Source: Deltaproteobacteria bacterium
Lineage (GTDB): Bacteria; Desulfobacterota; Binatia; UBA9968
NCBI GenBank assembly: GCA_016210115.1
Contig: JACQUW010000020.1
Span: 1 to 64,000 of the forward strand
Direction: 5' to 3'
DNA length: 64,000 bases
Shown here: in pieces, positions 19,636 to 27,917 of the stretch
How the letters are laid out: every line of letters begins with the position of its first letter
Position numbering within the stretch: position 1 is the stretch's first letter
Made by a program: the position numbers and the translations under genes
Notes under the pieces: generated by a model
The model's input: the letters and a program-made list of their open reading frames with translations, nothing else
Database searches by the model: none
What the model was told of the DNA's origin: nothing

Positions 19636-21573
19636 CTAAAAACCCAACCTGAACGCCCTGGAGACGCTCAGCCGAATCGAATTATTCAAAGTAGGCGAGC
19701 CGAATATGGAATTTCGTTCGAAGCGGTGCTCGATGCCCACGATCGCCGCGCCCACGCGGTAGCTGAACTGGCTTCGGAGCTGAAGCCGGTTCTGGTCGGC
19801 GGCCGTAGAATTTTCCCATGTGCCGTCGAAATCGAGTGTCGGCGTCCCCGGCCTCGGGATAATGTAACCGAGATGCAGATTTCCACGCATGGTGGTTCCG
19901 GAAGTGTCTCGCTCGTTGTTCCACTGAACGGCGCCGATGAGATCGATCGTGAGATTAAAAAGCGGCCGGTAGGAAACGCCCGCGCCTACGTTCGTGGTCA
20001 GACGATCGGCGGACGAGAGGTTTTCCGAGTCGGATGAGCGAAGCTTTTCGGTTAAGAAATCCGCGAAGGAACGAATAAAAAACTGGGGCGTCACCGCCAT
20101 GTCGGCTTTGCCGGCGATAAACTGGCGGGTGCTGCGGCTAATTCCTGTTTGCAAGCCCAGGAAATAATCGCCCGAGAGACGCAGCGGTTCAAGCGACCGG
20201 CTGACCGCGCCGAGGTGGAATTGCTGAGTGGTTGCCGGCCGGCCGACCTCAGTCTGGTAAGAGAGCGCGAGGGCATAGTCGGAAGCAATAGCGACCGGCC
20301 GAAAATACGAGATCGCCGTGCTGCCTCCTCCGCTCCACGCAAAACCGGTCCCGTCATCGGAGCCGAAACCCTTCTGCGCAATTGCGGAAGTAAAAGTGTT
20401 GGCCTGGAGCCAGGGCTGAGGAAAAAAACTTTTTGACAGCGCGCCGCTCAGGCTGAGAGAGGAATCTTGTTCATCGCCCGATTTATTGGACCTATAGGCG
20501 ATGCTTGCGGTCCGCCGCAGCGTAGGGTCCGGCCGGTTCTCGATCGCGTACGATGAGCCCATGACGAGTTGGTTACCTTCCAAAAAGGCGTCGTTCACGG
20601 ATCGGAGAGTTGTTGTCGGGCTCCATTCCACGGTGTTGTTCAAGCGCGCAAAATATCGATCTTGAGAGCTGTTTTTGAGTTCATCCCCGAAATTCTGCAC
20701 ACCGATTTCACCGTCGAGCATCGTGCTCCGGAAACGATGTGAAAAGCGCGCCCGTCCCGTCGTGATCGCATTATCGCTGCGGCTGTCGCCGCGACTCTCG
20801 ATGCTTACCCGGTCGAAATCCAGGAAGAGTTGCGGCCACTGCGGGAAAGTGAGTCTAAGGAGCGCCCCAAGGGACGTGGCGTCCGTATCGGAACCGTTGC
20901 TGGAAAATGACTTGGAGCTGCGCAAAACCAATCCATAGGGTTTGCCTTGAAGCAGGGAAAGCGTCCCGCCGAAAGCCGTGCCTCTAGCGTTTTCGTCCGC
21001 GAGAAAGCTGGAGCTAAAGCTGCTCGAGACTGAGAACGTTGCCAGACGAGGATCGAGAATTCGGCCATCCAGCCCCAGGTTATATTGCTGGCGAAGAAGC
21101 TGGCTGCTTGTGCTGGTCGCCTCCGACTTTTGCGAGTCATACTCGTATTCGAACGCAACGTTACCGAAAAGCGACGACAGCTGCGCCCGCGCGGTGGTTT
21201 TCAAAAACATCATGAGCATAATGGCGATAACGACAACGCCGGCCTTTCTTCCCCTGCGACGGTGCACAGGCACCAAGAAGCCTGCCTGCTGCAGCGCTCG
21301 CACGTCGCGCCTGACCGTGCTTAAGCTTGTCGATAAGAGATGGACCAGATCATCGTAAGTGAGAACTGCTCCCTGCTGCGCCGCGCCAGTGGAGAGCCGC
21401 AAAATTCGTCTTTGGCGCAGCGCGTTCAAGCCCTCTTGCGCCAGGATCGTCTCGTCCTCCGAGGCGATCAACTCGAGCCGGATCTCCTTTTTCTGCAATC
21501 GAGAGACGCGCCCTCCCGCGTTTAGCCGATGAGCCGAGAAGACGATCTGCCCCTCGGTCTTTTGCCCCTCCAT
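19636..21573 (-). CDS. Outer-membrane beta-barrel with N-terminal winged-helix domain
   Basis: 645 codons. Residues about 110-645 are a beta-barrel: a textbook signal sequence (RRRGRKAGVVVIAIMLMMFL, then TTARAQ) followed by alternating amphipathic strands and a C-terminal phenylalanine (FRLGF), the recognition feature of Bam substrates. It probably forms the porin sleeve of a cytochrome conduit. Residues 1-108 are a cytoplasmic-type domain with a helix-turn-helix (LTYDDLVHLLSTSLSTVRRD) resembling DUF1670 proteins. The fusion is odd: either one polypeptide, or the barrel starts at internal GTG codons just before the signal (MHRRRGRK; about codon 105) and the first part is a separately read regulator. 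Nothing in the DNA indicates a frameshift. Confidence 0.75.
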   Translation of the reverse strand: MEGQKTEGQIVFSAHRLNAGGRVSRLQKKEIRLELIASEDETILAQEGLNALRQRRILRLSTGAAQQGAVLTYDDLVHLLSTSLSTVRRDVRALQQAGFLVPVHRRRGRKAGVVVIAIMLMMFLKTTARAQLSSLFGNVAFEYEYDSQKSEATSTSSQLLRQQYNLGLDGRILDPRLATFSVSSSFSSSFLADENARGTAFGGTLSLLQGKPYGLVLRSSKSFSSNGSDTDATSLGALLRLTFPQWPQLFLDFDRVSIESRGDSRSDNAITTGRARFSHRFRSTMLDGEIGVQNFGDELKNSSQDRYFARLNNTVEWSPTTTLRSVNDAFLEGNQLVMGSSYAIENRPDPTLRRTASIAYRSNKSGDEQDSSLSLSGALSKSFFPQPWLQANTFTSAIAQKGFGSDDGTGFAWSGGGSTAISYFRPVAIASDYALALSYQTEVGRPATTQQFHLGAVSRSLEPLRLSGDYFLGLQTGISRSTRQFIAGKADMAVTPQFFIRSFADFLTEKLRSSDSENLSSADRLTTNVGAGVSYRPLFNLTIDLIGAVQWNNERDTSGTTMRGNLHLGYIIPRPGTPTLDFDGTWENSTAADQNRLQLRSQFSYRVGAAIVGIEHRFERNSIFGSPTLNNSIRLSVSRAFRLGF

Positions 21574-21611
21574 TTCGATTTAGTGTCAAATGACCTAATT
21601 TCACTTAAGAC

Positions 21612-21644
21612 AAAAAAATGGGGAGGAAATCTCCTCCCCATTTC
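21612..21644 (-). terminator. Intrinsic terminator after the tetrahaem cytochrome gene
   Basis: Read on the minus strand: AAATGGGGAGGA, a short loop, then TCCTCCCCATTT followed by a T run. A strong 11-12 bp hairpin with U tract directly after the stop at 21655, separating the tetrahaem gene from the barrel gene downstream. Confidence 0.85.
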
Positions 21645-21654
21645 ATCGATCGAC

Positions 21655-22416
21655 CTAGGCGTCTTTCTTATGGCAGGTAAGGCAGATTTGGCTACCGACG
21701 TTGCCGTTGTTGTCACTGTGCCGCAGGAACAGCGGCGCAGACCGGTGCGGATCGTGGCAGGACGTGCACTGGACATAGCCCTTTGAGAGCTTCAACCCAT
21801 TGGCGAAGTAAGTGTCGCCTGTGGAGCTAATAGCTTCGGACGGGGCTTTGAACCCGGTATCATGATCATTCACGCCACTGGTCGAGCTCGGGCTCTTCGC
21901 CGCGGCATAGAGCATCGAAATCGGATGATCATTTGACAGATCCATACCGAGCTTGGTGATCCCATCGGGCATCTTCTTGTCCGATGTTCCGACGAATGTC
22001 CAGGCTGACGTCCCATCTTTACTGGGGCTATCGCTGAATCCGCCCGAACCGGGAAGATTTCTCAGCGCATCGAAAGCGATGTCTCCCGCATGGCAGCTCA
22101 AGCAGGCAATCGAAGCTCCCGTAGGCTGTCCCGGAATCGAATCAAGGCTCGGACTCGAATATGGAGTGTATCCGGTCGTCGTAACCGCGCGGTTCCATAA
22201 TGGCGCTTCAACCGCTGTATCGGCGCCGTGCGGGGTGTGGCAGAAGACACAAATCTCAGTCGTTGGGTTTGTGCCCCCGCTGACGTGGATAGTACCCGTC
22301 CCGGTCGTGGAGAGATTGTGCTTTGTGTCCGCGATCCCGGCCGCCTGCGCTCGCGGAGCCATGGCCACGAGGCCCAGTAACCCCAGCACCGCAGCCGCTA
22401 TTTTTAGTTTCCTCAT
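21655..22416 (-). CDS. Tetrahaem c-type cytochrome
   Basis: A 253-residue exported cytochrome. Start at 22416 is supported by GGGGG eight bases upstream; an in-frame ATG lies six codons earlier. Signal peptide LLGLVAMAPRAQA. Four CXXCH motifs: CVFCHTPH, CLSCHAG, CTSCHDPH, CLTCHKK. The sequence parallels the N-terminal third of the 12-haem protein at 16433-18553 (TKHNLS, PLWNRA, YSSPSL). It is a single-gene unit with its own sigma-54 promoter upstream and a strong terminator downstream, which suggests high, regulated expression of a soluble periplasmic carrier. Confidence 0.9.
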   Translation of the reverse strand: MRKLKIAAAVLGLLGLVAMAPRAQAAGIADTKHNLSTTGTGTIHVSGGTNPTTEICVFCHTPHGADTAVEAPLWNRAVTTTGYTPYSSPSLDSIPGQPTGASIACLSCHAGDIAFDALRNLPGSGGFSDSPSKDGTSAWTFVGTSDKKMPDGITKLGMDLSNDHPISMLYAAAKSPSSTSGVNDHDTGFKAPSEAISSTGDTYFANGLKLSKGYVQCTSCHDPHRSAPLFLRHSDNNGNVGSQICLTCHKKDA

Positions 22417-22476
22417 ACTTTTTCCCCCTTTCATCCTGGAAAATTTTTCTTTCGGACCCTTGTCCGCCGTATAAAC

Positions 22477-22491
22477 GCAATTGCCTTGCCA
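22477..22491 (-). promoter_or_regulatory. Sigma-54 promoter of the tetrahaem cytochrome gene
   Basis: On the minus strand TGGCAA-GGCAA-TTGC, matching TGGCAC-N5-TTGC at all but one position with correct GG/GC spacing. Predicted transcription start near 22465, 49 bases before the ATG. Confidence 0.7.
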
Positions 22492-22608
22492 TCAGAAGTC
22501 TGCTGACCCGACTGCAAGAAATGGAACTAAATTACCGATATTTTATGAAGAAAAAGCGAAATAGCTTGCCGTTCTGAACGAAAGGAATGCCACTGCGACG
22601 TGTGCTTT

Positions 22609-22623
22609 CCGCACACTGTGCGG
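22609..22623. promoter_or_regulatory. Palindromic candidate activator site
   Basis: CCGCAC-ACT-GTGCGG, a perfect palindrome with 6-base arms, overlapped by a second imperfect repeat (TGTGC-TTTCC-GCACA at 22601-22615). It lies about 118 bp upstream of the -24 element at 22491 and shares the GTGCG core with the palindrome at 5983-5999. The rest of 22492-22788 shows no gene. Confidence 0.45.
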
Positions 22624-22788
22624 CTTTAGCCTAGCCTTTAATAGACGGTGAAACCGCTAACACCAGCGTAGGTTAATTAAGGGACGCGCTTTGACTGAGA
22701 CTTGGAGGTCAAGAAAGGGTACCGATATACCGGCATAGCAACAGTGCAGTTCGAGGGGTAGCATAGCCCGGGTGTGGCCATCTGGAAC

Positions 22789-23823
22789 TTAATTGACTTT
22801 GGCCTGCGGGTTTCTTCTTTTTTCGCTGAGGTATTGAAAGACCTGTACGCGGTTATTGTATTGGTCGGCAACGTAGATCCGATCCTGATCATCGATGTGA
22901 AGACCAGAGGGAATTGAGAAAAAACCGGGATCGGACCCGCGTGAGCCTACGAAGAGCAGAATTTTGCCCTCTTCATTAAAAATCTGAAAATTGTCGAACG
23001 CAGAGTCGGCGACATAGATATGGCCTTCACTATCCACCCCTATTCCTCGGGGGCGGGCAAACTGTCCGAAGGTATCTCCCACTTTGCCGAAGGTCTTAAG
23101 AAAGCTGCCGTCGAGATCGAAAAGCTGGACGCGAAAATTCCCCGTATCGGTGACGTAGAGCCTGCCGTTTCGAACAAATATGTTAGTGGGAAAGTTCAAC
23201 TTGCCGTTGTCCGAGCCTCGACCTCCTATGTCGAACAGGAACTTGCCGCTTTCGGTATCATAAACTCTTATTTTGTGGAGCTTGGAATTGGCGACGTAGA
23301 GACGGTTCGTAGAGCGGTCGATGGCAAGACCGGCCGGATTTCCGAACTCGTCTTTCTGTCCCAAGACCATGACTTGTTTGCCGGTTGCGTCAAAGACGTG
23401 GACTCGCTGGCCGCGCGCATCCGAGACAAAGGCCTTTCCTTTAGCGTCCACCGCCACGCCGATGGGCGTGCCCAGCGCGCCCCCGCCGAGCGTCGTAATC
23501 TTCTTCGCCTTCTCGTCGAATATCCAGACCGTTCGAAATCCCGTGTCCGTCACATAGACTTTGCCGTCCTTATCGGTTGTAATTCCGTAAGGCTTCGACA
23601 TCCTCAACGTTCCACTGGAACCGAACAGCGATTCGAGCCATGCGTCCCTGCCGCTCTTTCCAAAATCATCAAGGCAGCAAAGGCTGCGCACGAATCTGAT
23701 CCTGGGCTGTTCAGGAGGAACCGGCCAGACGAGATCGGCCGGTTTTTCTGTCACGTTGGGCGCGCAGCTCCCGAGCAGGAGAAGGCAGAAACCGACAAAC
23801 ACTCTGTTCCGGAAACGACTCAT
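22789..23823 (-). CDS. NHL-repeat beta-propeller lipoprotein
   Basis: A 344-residue lipoprotein with AAAGGAG before ATG 23823 and signal peptide FCLLLLGSC. Six NHL blades (YGITTDKDGKVYVTDTGFR, IGVAVDAKGKAFVSDARGQ, AGLAIDRSTNRLYVANSKLH, TNIFVRNGRLYVTDTGNFR, RGIGVDSEGHIYVADSAF, SGLHIDDQDRIYVADQYNNR). Paralogue of the propeller at 18558-19574, sharing the VWPVPPEQPRIRF start. Probably an envelope scaffold for the cytochromes. It appears to be a single-gene unit. Confidence 0.88.
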   Translation of the reverse strand: MSRFRNRVFVGFCLLLLGSCAPNVTEKPADLVWPVPPEQPRIRFVRSLCCLDDFGKSGRDAWLESLFGSSGTLRMSKPYGITTDKDGKVYVTDTGFRTVWIFDEKAKKITTLGGGALGTPIGVAVDAKGKAFVSDARGQRVHVFDATGKQVMVLGQKDEFGNPAGLAIDRSTNRLYVANSKLHKIRVYDTESGKFLFDIGGRGSDNGKLNFPTNIFVRNGRLYVTDTGNFRVQLFDLDGSFLKTFGKVGDTFGQFARPRGIGVDSEGHIYVADSAFDNFQIFNEEGKILLFVGSRGSDPGFFSIPSGLHIDDQDRIYVADQYNNRVQVFQYLSEKRRNPQAKVN

Positions 23824-23892
23824 ACCATTTCTCCTTTTGGACCAGGCTTTTGTCCCAGTCCGTTGCGTCGAGACCTAAAAGGCAGGAATACT

Positions 23893-23907
23893 GCAATTTG
23901 AAGGCCG
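23893..23907 (-). promoter_or_regulatory. Possible sigma-54 promoter of the NHL gene
   Basis: Minus-strand CGGCCT-TCAAA-TTGC has the invariant GG and GC and a perfect -12 box but a weaker -24 box. Transcription would start near 23881, 58 bases before the ATG. A second, poorer match overlaps at 23907-23921. Confidence 0.4.
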
Positions 23908-23938
23908 CAAAGGCTTGCCCGATGTCCGTGGGGCTGTC

Positions 23939-25294
23939 TCAGTCACCGTTGGGCTTCAGCGGAATCCCGAGTCGCACCGCCTTGTCATACAAAGTCCTTC
24001 GCCCGATGCCGATTTTTTTTGCCGCCAGGCTCTTATTCCAGTTGCATTCCGCGAGGGTTCTTTCGATCAGTTTTTTCTCCAACTCCTCTAAAGTGGTCAG
24101 ACCATCATTTTCCGCCCCCGCAGCCGCTGCGAGCGGAAGATCCTCGGGTCGGATCACTGGCCCTGATGCCATGATCATTCCTCTTTCCAGCGCGTTTTCC
24201 AGTTCTCGTATATTTCCCGGCCAGGGATATGCCGTCATGGCATCCATCGCGTGCCGACTGACGCCCTCGATCTTCTTACCCATTTTGAGTGAGAGTCTTT
24301 TTACGAAATATTCCACGAGCAGAGGGATATCATCTTTTCTGTCCCTCAAAGGCGGGATGTGGATGTGCACAACGCAGAGTCGATAGAAAAGGTCCTGCCG
24401 GAACGAACCTTTGGCGATCTCCTTTTCCAGATTCCGGTTGGTGCACGCAATGATTCTCACGTCGGTCTTGAGAGTTTTTGTGCCCCCAACTCGTTGGAAC
24501 TCGTTATGTTCGACGGCCCGAAGCAGCTTGGCCTGAAAGGCCTGGCTGGTCTCCGCAATTTCATCCAGATACAGTGTCCCCCGGTTCGCCAGCTCAAACA
24601 GTCCCATCTTGCTCGCGATCGCCCCGGTGAACGCTCCTCTTTCATGACCAAACAGCTCGCTCTCCAGCAGAGTCTCGGTTAAAGCCGCGCAGTTGATCGC
24701 AAAAAATTTTTCATCTCTTCGTGGGCTCAATCTGTGGATTGCCCGCGACACAACTTCCTTGCCGGTGCCGCTTTCCCCTGTTACGAGCACTCGACATTCG
24801 CTTTCTTTCAGCCTCTCGAGAGTATCAAAGATCTTCCTCATCGATAGACTATTGCCGATCATATTGGGAAAGGACGAGGATACTTGCAGCTCTTGCCGGA
24901 GATAGCGGTTTTCATCCAAAACCCTGACATGGTTCAGAGCCTTCCTGATTTTTATAATCAGCTCGTCCGAATGAAACGGCTTCGAGACGAAATCTGCAGC
25001 CCCTTTTTTCATCGCCTCAACGGCGGCATCGACAGTGGCATACCCGGTAACGATGATCACGGGAAGTGTGGCATGCTCCTTTTTGATCAGATCCAAAACT
25101 TCCATGCCGTTCATAACCGGCATTCTAAGGCCGGAGACAACGAGGTCTGGACGGCTCTCGGAGATCAAATCGAGCGTTCTTACTGGCTCACAACTGGCAG
25201 TACATTTAAAGCCGGCCCGGGCAAGCAACAAGGCGATAGATTCCGCCATGTCTTGATTATCATCCAGAATAAGGACGCGGCTTTTTTCTTCCAT
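23939..25294 (-). CDS. NtrC-family sigma-54-dependent response regulator
   Basis: 451 residues in the classic three-domain order. Receiver domain (residues 1-120) with acidic pocket LDDNQD, and a lysine in VSKPFH; the phosphorylatable position reads PDLVVSGLRMP, with serine where aspartate is usual, so canonical phosphorylation may be lost. AAA+ domain with Walker A GESGTGKE and the sigma-54 contact loop GAFTGA. C-terminal Fis-type helix-turn-helix (NKSLAAKKIGIGRRTLYDKA). It follows the histidine kinase gene by 12 bases and probably activates the sigma-54 promoters in this window. No DNA target is proven. Confidence 0.92.
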   Translation of the reverse strand: MEEKSRVLILDDNQDMAESIALLLARAGFKCTASCEPVRTLDLISESRPDLVVSGLRMPVMNGMEVLDLIKKEHATLPVIIVTGYATVDAAVEAMKKGAADFVSKPFHSDELIIKIRKALNHVRVLDENRYLRQELQVSSSFPNMIGNSLSMRKIFDTLERLKESECRVLVTGESGTGKEVVSRAIHRLSPRRDEKFFAINCAALTETLLESELFGHERGAFTGAIASKMGLFELANRGTLYLDEIAETSQAFQAKLLRAVEHNEFQRVGGTKTLKTDVRIIACTNRNLEKEIAKGSFRQDLFYRLCVVHIHIPPLRDRKDDIPLLVEYFVKRLSLKMGKKIEGVSRHAMDAMTAYPWPGNIRELENALERGMIMASGPVIRPEDLPLAAAAGAENDGLTTLEELEKKLIERTLAECNWNKSLAAKKIGIGRRTLYDKAVRLGIPLKPNGD

Positions 25295-25306
25295 CGCGGT
25301 TGAATT

Positions 25307-26632
25307 TTAGGGTCGAAGAGACGGTAAAGAAAGCGAAAAAGCCGATCCTGCTCCAGGTTTGCTTCTGACCGTGATCATCCCATTGTGTTTTTTCATTACG
25401 CTGAGGCTCATAGAGAGGCCCAGCCCGATTCCCCAGGTATTGCCTTTCGTCGTGTAGAAGGGGTTAAAGATCTTTTCCTGATCCTCTTCGGGGATTCCTA
25501 TTCCATTATCAGTTATAGTGCAGACGACCTCCGCTCCGTCCCTGGCACCGGGCTGCGTTATTATGCCAATAACGCCTCCCTGTCCTGGAAGCGCGTCCAT
25601 AGCGTTGGTTAGAAGGTTAATGACCACTCCTTTGAGCTCGTAAGCGTCTCCCAGAATCAGGGGAAGGCCGGGCGTGAGCTCCTTTTTCATTTCCAAGCCT
25701 TTTTCTCTGAGTTGAGGCTCCGTGAGAAGCAGAGTCTCCTCAACCAGTTGGTTAAAATCCAAAGCTTTCATCTGAAAAGCATTCTGCTTGGAGAAGTTTA
25801 GCAGGCTTCGAATCACCTGCGCGACCTGATAACTGGCTTTGTTGATCACTTCCAGGCCCCTGATGAACTCGGTCGGAAGTCCTCTTTCTTTGGCTTCTTC
25901 AATCAAGAGCTCCGAACGGGCGGCCATAATCCCGCAGGGATTATTGATCCCTTCTGCGATCTCCCCTATCAGCTTACCGATCGAGAGATGGCGATAGGTC
26001 TGCTCGAGAATGGAATTTTTGCGAGACAGTTCCCGGTTCAGCTCCTCCATTCTCTGTCTCGTCTGCTTCTGCCGCTCCGCCAAAAGGCCAAGAGAGAACG
26101 AGAGAAGGAAAAGAAAGCTAATCCGCAGCAGATAATCATGCCACGGGACGACTGCAAAGCCGGCGAGCGCTACAAAAATCCCCGTATATATGAGCGACGC
26201 GAAAACTGCAGTGGCCAAAGCCACCCGCAGGCCAAAATAGTAGGAATGGATGGCAACCAGCACATAGAAAGCGATAAAAAAGCTGCCTTTTAGCTCCCCG
26301 ACATATCGGACCAAAATAAAAAGAAACAAAAAATCTATTCCAAGGGTGGTTAGATAGAATGAGCGGATCTCCGCCGGCCAACGCAATATGCCCGCATACA
26401 GGACAAAACTATAGATCGCGAAAAGAACCAGGAGCCACCAAAGTATTCGGGCTTCACCTGCGTCGAAAGGAACGAAAACGTACCAGATTGTTCCTCCGAC
26501 AATGGTAGCCAAGCGAAGCAGCAGAAAGTAGTAATCCTCTATTCCTGGCAAAGGCAGAAGTTGCCTGATGAAGCTTTCGAGCCGGCGAGCGGTGTTGGCT
26601 TCGGGGTTAATCGACTGTGCGGAATTCGCCAT
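25307..26632 (-). CDS. Membrane histidine kinase lacking the phosphoacceptor histidine
   Basis: 441 residues. The N-terminal half has about six transmembrane helices with AFYVLVAIHSYYFGLRVA, shared with the kinase at 28039-29403. A coiled coil leads to the dimerisation domain, where the usual AHEINNPL reads AEGINNPC: the histidine is replaced by glutamate and the next residue by glycine (codons GAA GGG). The ATPase domain is intact (NAMDAL N-box, DNGIGIPEED, FNPFYTTK, GIGLGLS). It may act as a non-phosphorylating regulator or need a partner kinase. Co-transcribed with the NtrC-type gene, whose receiver also appears to lack its phosphoacceptor. Confidence 0.9.
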   Translation of the reverse strand: MANSAQSINPEANTARRLESFIRQLLPLPGIEDYYFLLLRLATIVGGTIWYVFVPFDAGEARILWWLLVLFAIYSFVLYAGILRWPAEIRSFYLTTLGIDFLFLFILVRYVGELKGSFFIAFYVLVAIHSYYFGLRVALATAVFASLIYTGIFVALAGFAVVPWHDYLLRISFLFLLSFSLGLLAERQKQTRQRMEELNRELSRKNSILEQTYRHLSIGKLIGEIAEGINNPCGIMAARSELLIEEAKERGLPTEFIRGLEVINKASYQVAQVIRSLLNFSKQNAFQMKALDFNQLVEETLLLTEPQLREKGLEMKKELTPGLPLILGDAYELKGVVINLLTNAMDALPGQGGVIGIITQPGARDGAEVVCTITDNGIGIPEEDQEKIFNPFYTTKGNTWGIGLGLSMSLSVMKKHNGMITVRSKPGAGSAFSLSLPSLRP

Positions 26633-26646
26633 GCGCTAAAGGCGGT

Positions 26647-26661
26647 GCAATTGATGTGCCA
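26647..26661 (-). promoter_or_regulatory. Perfect sigma-54 promoter match upstream of kinase/NtrC-type operon
   Basis: Minus-strand TGGCAC-ATCAA-TTGC is the exact RpoN consensus. The predicted start of transcription (near 26636) is only a few bases before the kinase ATG at 26632, so the mRNA would be nearly leaderless or translation starts at a later codon. If functional, the regulator operon is itself RpoN-dependent, allowing autoactivation. Confidence 0.65.
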
Positions 26662-26892
26662 TTTCTGCTCGCATGTGCGAAATCAAGACAACCCCTTCTC
26701 CCTCACCCTCGCCCCTCCTTCCGCAGGCAGGAGGGAAACTGTGAAAAATCTTTTCCTCGTTCGAGGCTCACCACGAACGGAATGACGCAGATGGATCACA
26801 GCTTCAGGGAATCCCAAGAGGAAGTCACTTTGTGAATGGAACACAACAAACCGGCGGCGAACGTCCGGTATAGAAAGAGAGTTTGCACTGAG

Positions 26893-26951
26893 CCCGGGGC
26901 TCATTGTCTTTTCCCAATGCTTACCTTTAGCATGGGGAAGCACAAGAGCCC
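26893..26951 (-). terminator. Long imperfect hairpin downstream of the cupredoxin-like gene
   Basis: Outer arms GGGGCTC/GAGCCCC enclose an inner stem TTCCCCATGCT/AGCATTGGGAA with one mismatch. It lies just after the stop of the minus-strand gene ending at 26978. There is no long T run, so it may be a transcript-stabilising or weak terminator structure. Nothing else is visible between 26662 and 26977. Confidence 0.5.
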
Positions 26952-26977
26952 CAGGCCCTTTGAATGGCAGATGTAAG

Positions 26978-27685
26978 CTATTTCTTTGCAAGCTCGATCG
27001 TAAGTTTAGTCTCTTCCCCGGCCTTTACCGTGATATCTTTTGTAACCTTTCCCAATGTTTCATGCCAGATTTCAAGTTTATGAGTGCCCGCGGGAACATC
27101 CGACAGTTTGAACGATCCACCATCGATCGTAACCGTCGAGAGATTATCAGTGACCACGATCCACCCTGTCATCCATGCATGCGCGTCGCAATTAACCTTT
27201 ATGATTTCAGGCTGTGCAAAGCTTTCTGTCATCTTCTTCTTGAAGCCCGGCTGGGCCTTATTCACGGCCGGGTTCTTACTGCTATACGTGTGGAAATTGT
27301 GCAGGATCCCGTCATTATTAAGAACATCTAAAGGGGTGCCGGGCGAAACAAGGACCACATGAGGAGTAAAGACGCATCCTTTTTGATCCAAGACCGGAGC
27401 CTTATCCACCTTGCCTTTAACACCGGCAACACTCACCACTGCGTTTTTGATTCCTTTGTCAGAGGAAACAACGAGATCTTCCGCTGTTTTGTCGCTGCCG
27501 CATTTCTCCTTATCTTTTGAGATCTCCAACTTTTTAGGCTGCGGCGCATCTCCTAGCAGAACGACTTTTCCGGATACCGTACCCCCCGAAGCGGCCAAAA
27601 AAGGCCGAAAGACATCCGACCTGAACCAGAGACCGCTGGCCAAGACAAAAACTCCCGCACTAACAACTATCGACATTCGGCGCAT
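26978..27685 (-). CDS. Cupredoxin-like (plastocyanin-type) secreted protein
   Basis: 235 residues. Start ATG 27685 has an AGAAGGAGGG ribosome-binding site; the longer frame is ignored. Signal peptide or anchor (IVVSAGVFVLASGLWF). The core contains LHNFHTYSSKNP and later VNCDAHAWMTGWIVV, which supply the His, Cys, His and Met of a type 1 copper site; a transthyretin/carboxypeptidase-regulatory-like beta domain (TIDGGSFKLSDVPAGTHKLE) follows. Probably a periplasmic copper protein for single-electron transfer, fitting the electron-transfer island. Copper ligation is inferred from residue pattern. Confidence 0.82.
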   Translation of the reverse strand: MRRMSIVVSAGVFVLASGLWFRSDVFRPFLAASGGTVSGKVVLLGDAPQPKKLEISKDKEKCGSDKTAEDLVVSSDKGIKNAVVSVAGVKGKVDKAPVLDQKGCVFTPHVVLVSPGTPLDVLNNDGILHNFHTYSSKNPAVNKAQPGFKKKMTESFAQPEIIKVNCDAHAWMTGWIVVTDNLSTVTIDGGSFKLSDVPAGTHKLEIWHETLGKVTKDITVKAGEETKLTIELAKK

Positions 27686-27727
27686 GAAGCACCCTCCTTC
27701 TAGAGAAATTTTGAGTTCCTGCGTAGA

Positions 27728-27742
27728 GCAACTTCCGGACCA
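27728..27742 (-). promoter_or_regulatory. Possible sigma-54 promoter of the cupredoxin-like gene
   Basis: Minus-strand TGGTCC-GGAAG-TTGC has a perfect -12 box, the invariant GG and correct spacing, with two changes in the -24 box. Transcription would start near 27716, 31 bases before the ATG. Confidence 0.45.
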
Positions 27743-27917
27743 CCGCGGTGGGGAGTGAAGCCCGAATCTGATTCCAAACGAACCAAAAGAGGACCGCCGC
27801 ATTTCCATAAAATTGGAAACGCTACATAGCGGTTTCCTAGGAATAGGAAGAATTTGTGCTCATACACACAAAAACTTTTTAGCGGAACAGGTATGGAATT
27901 TGCGTTCCGTGTCAAAC

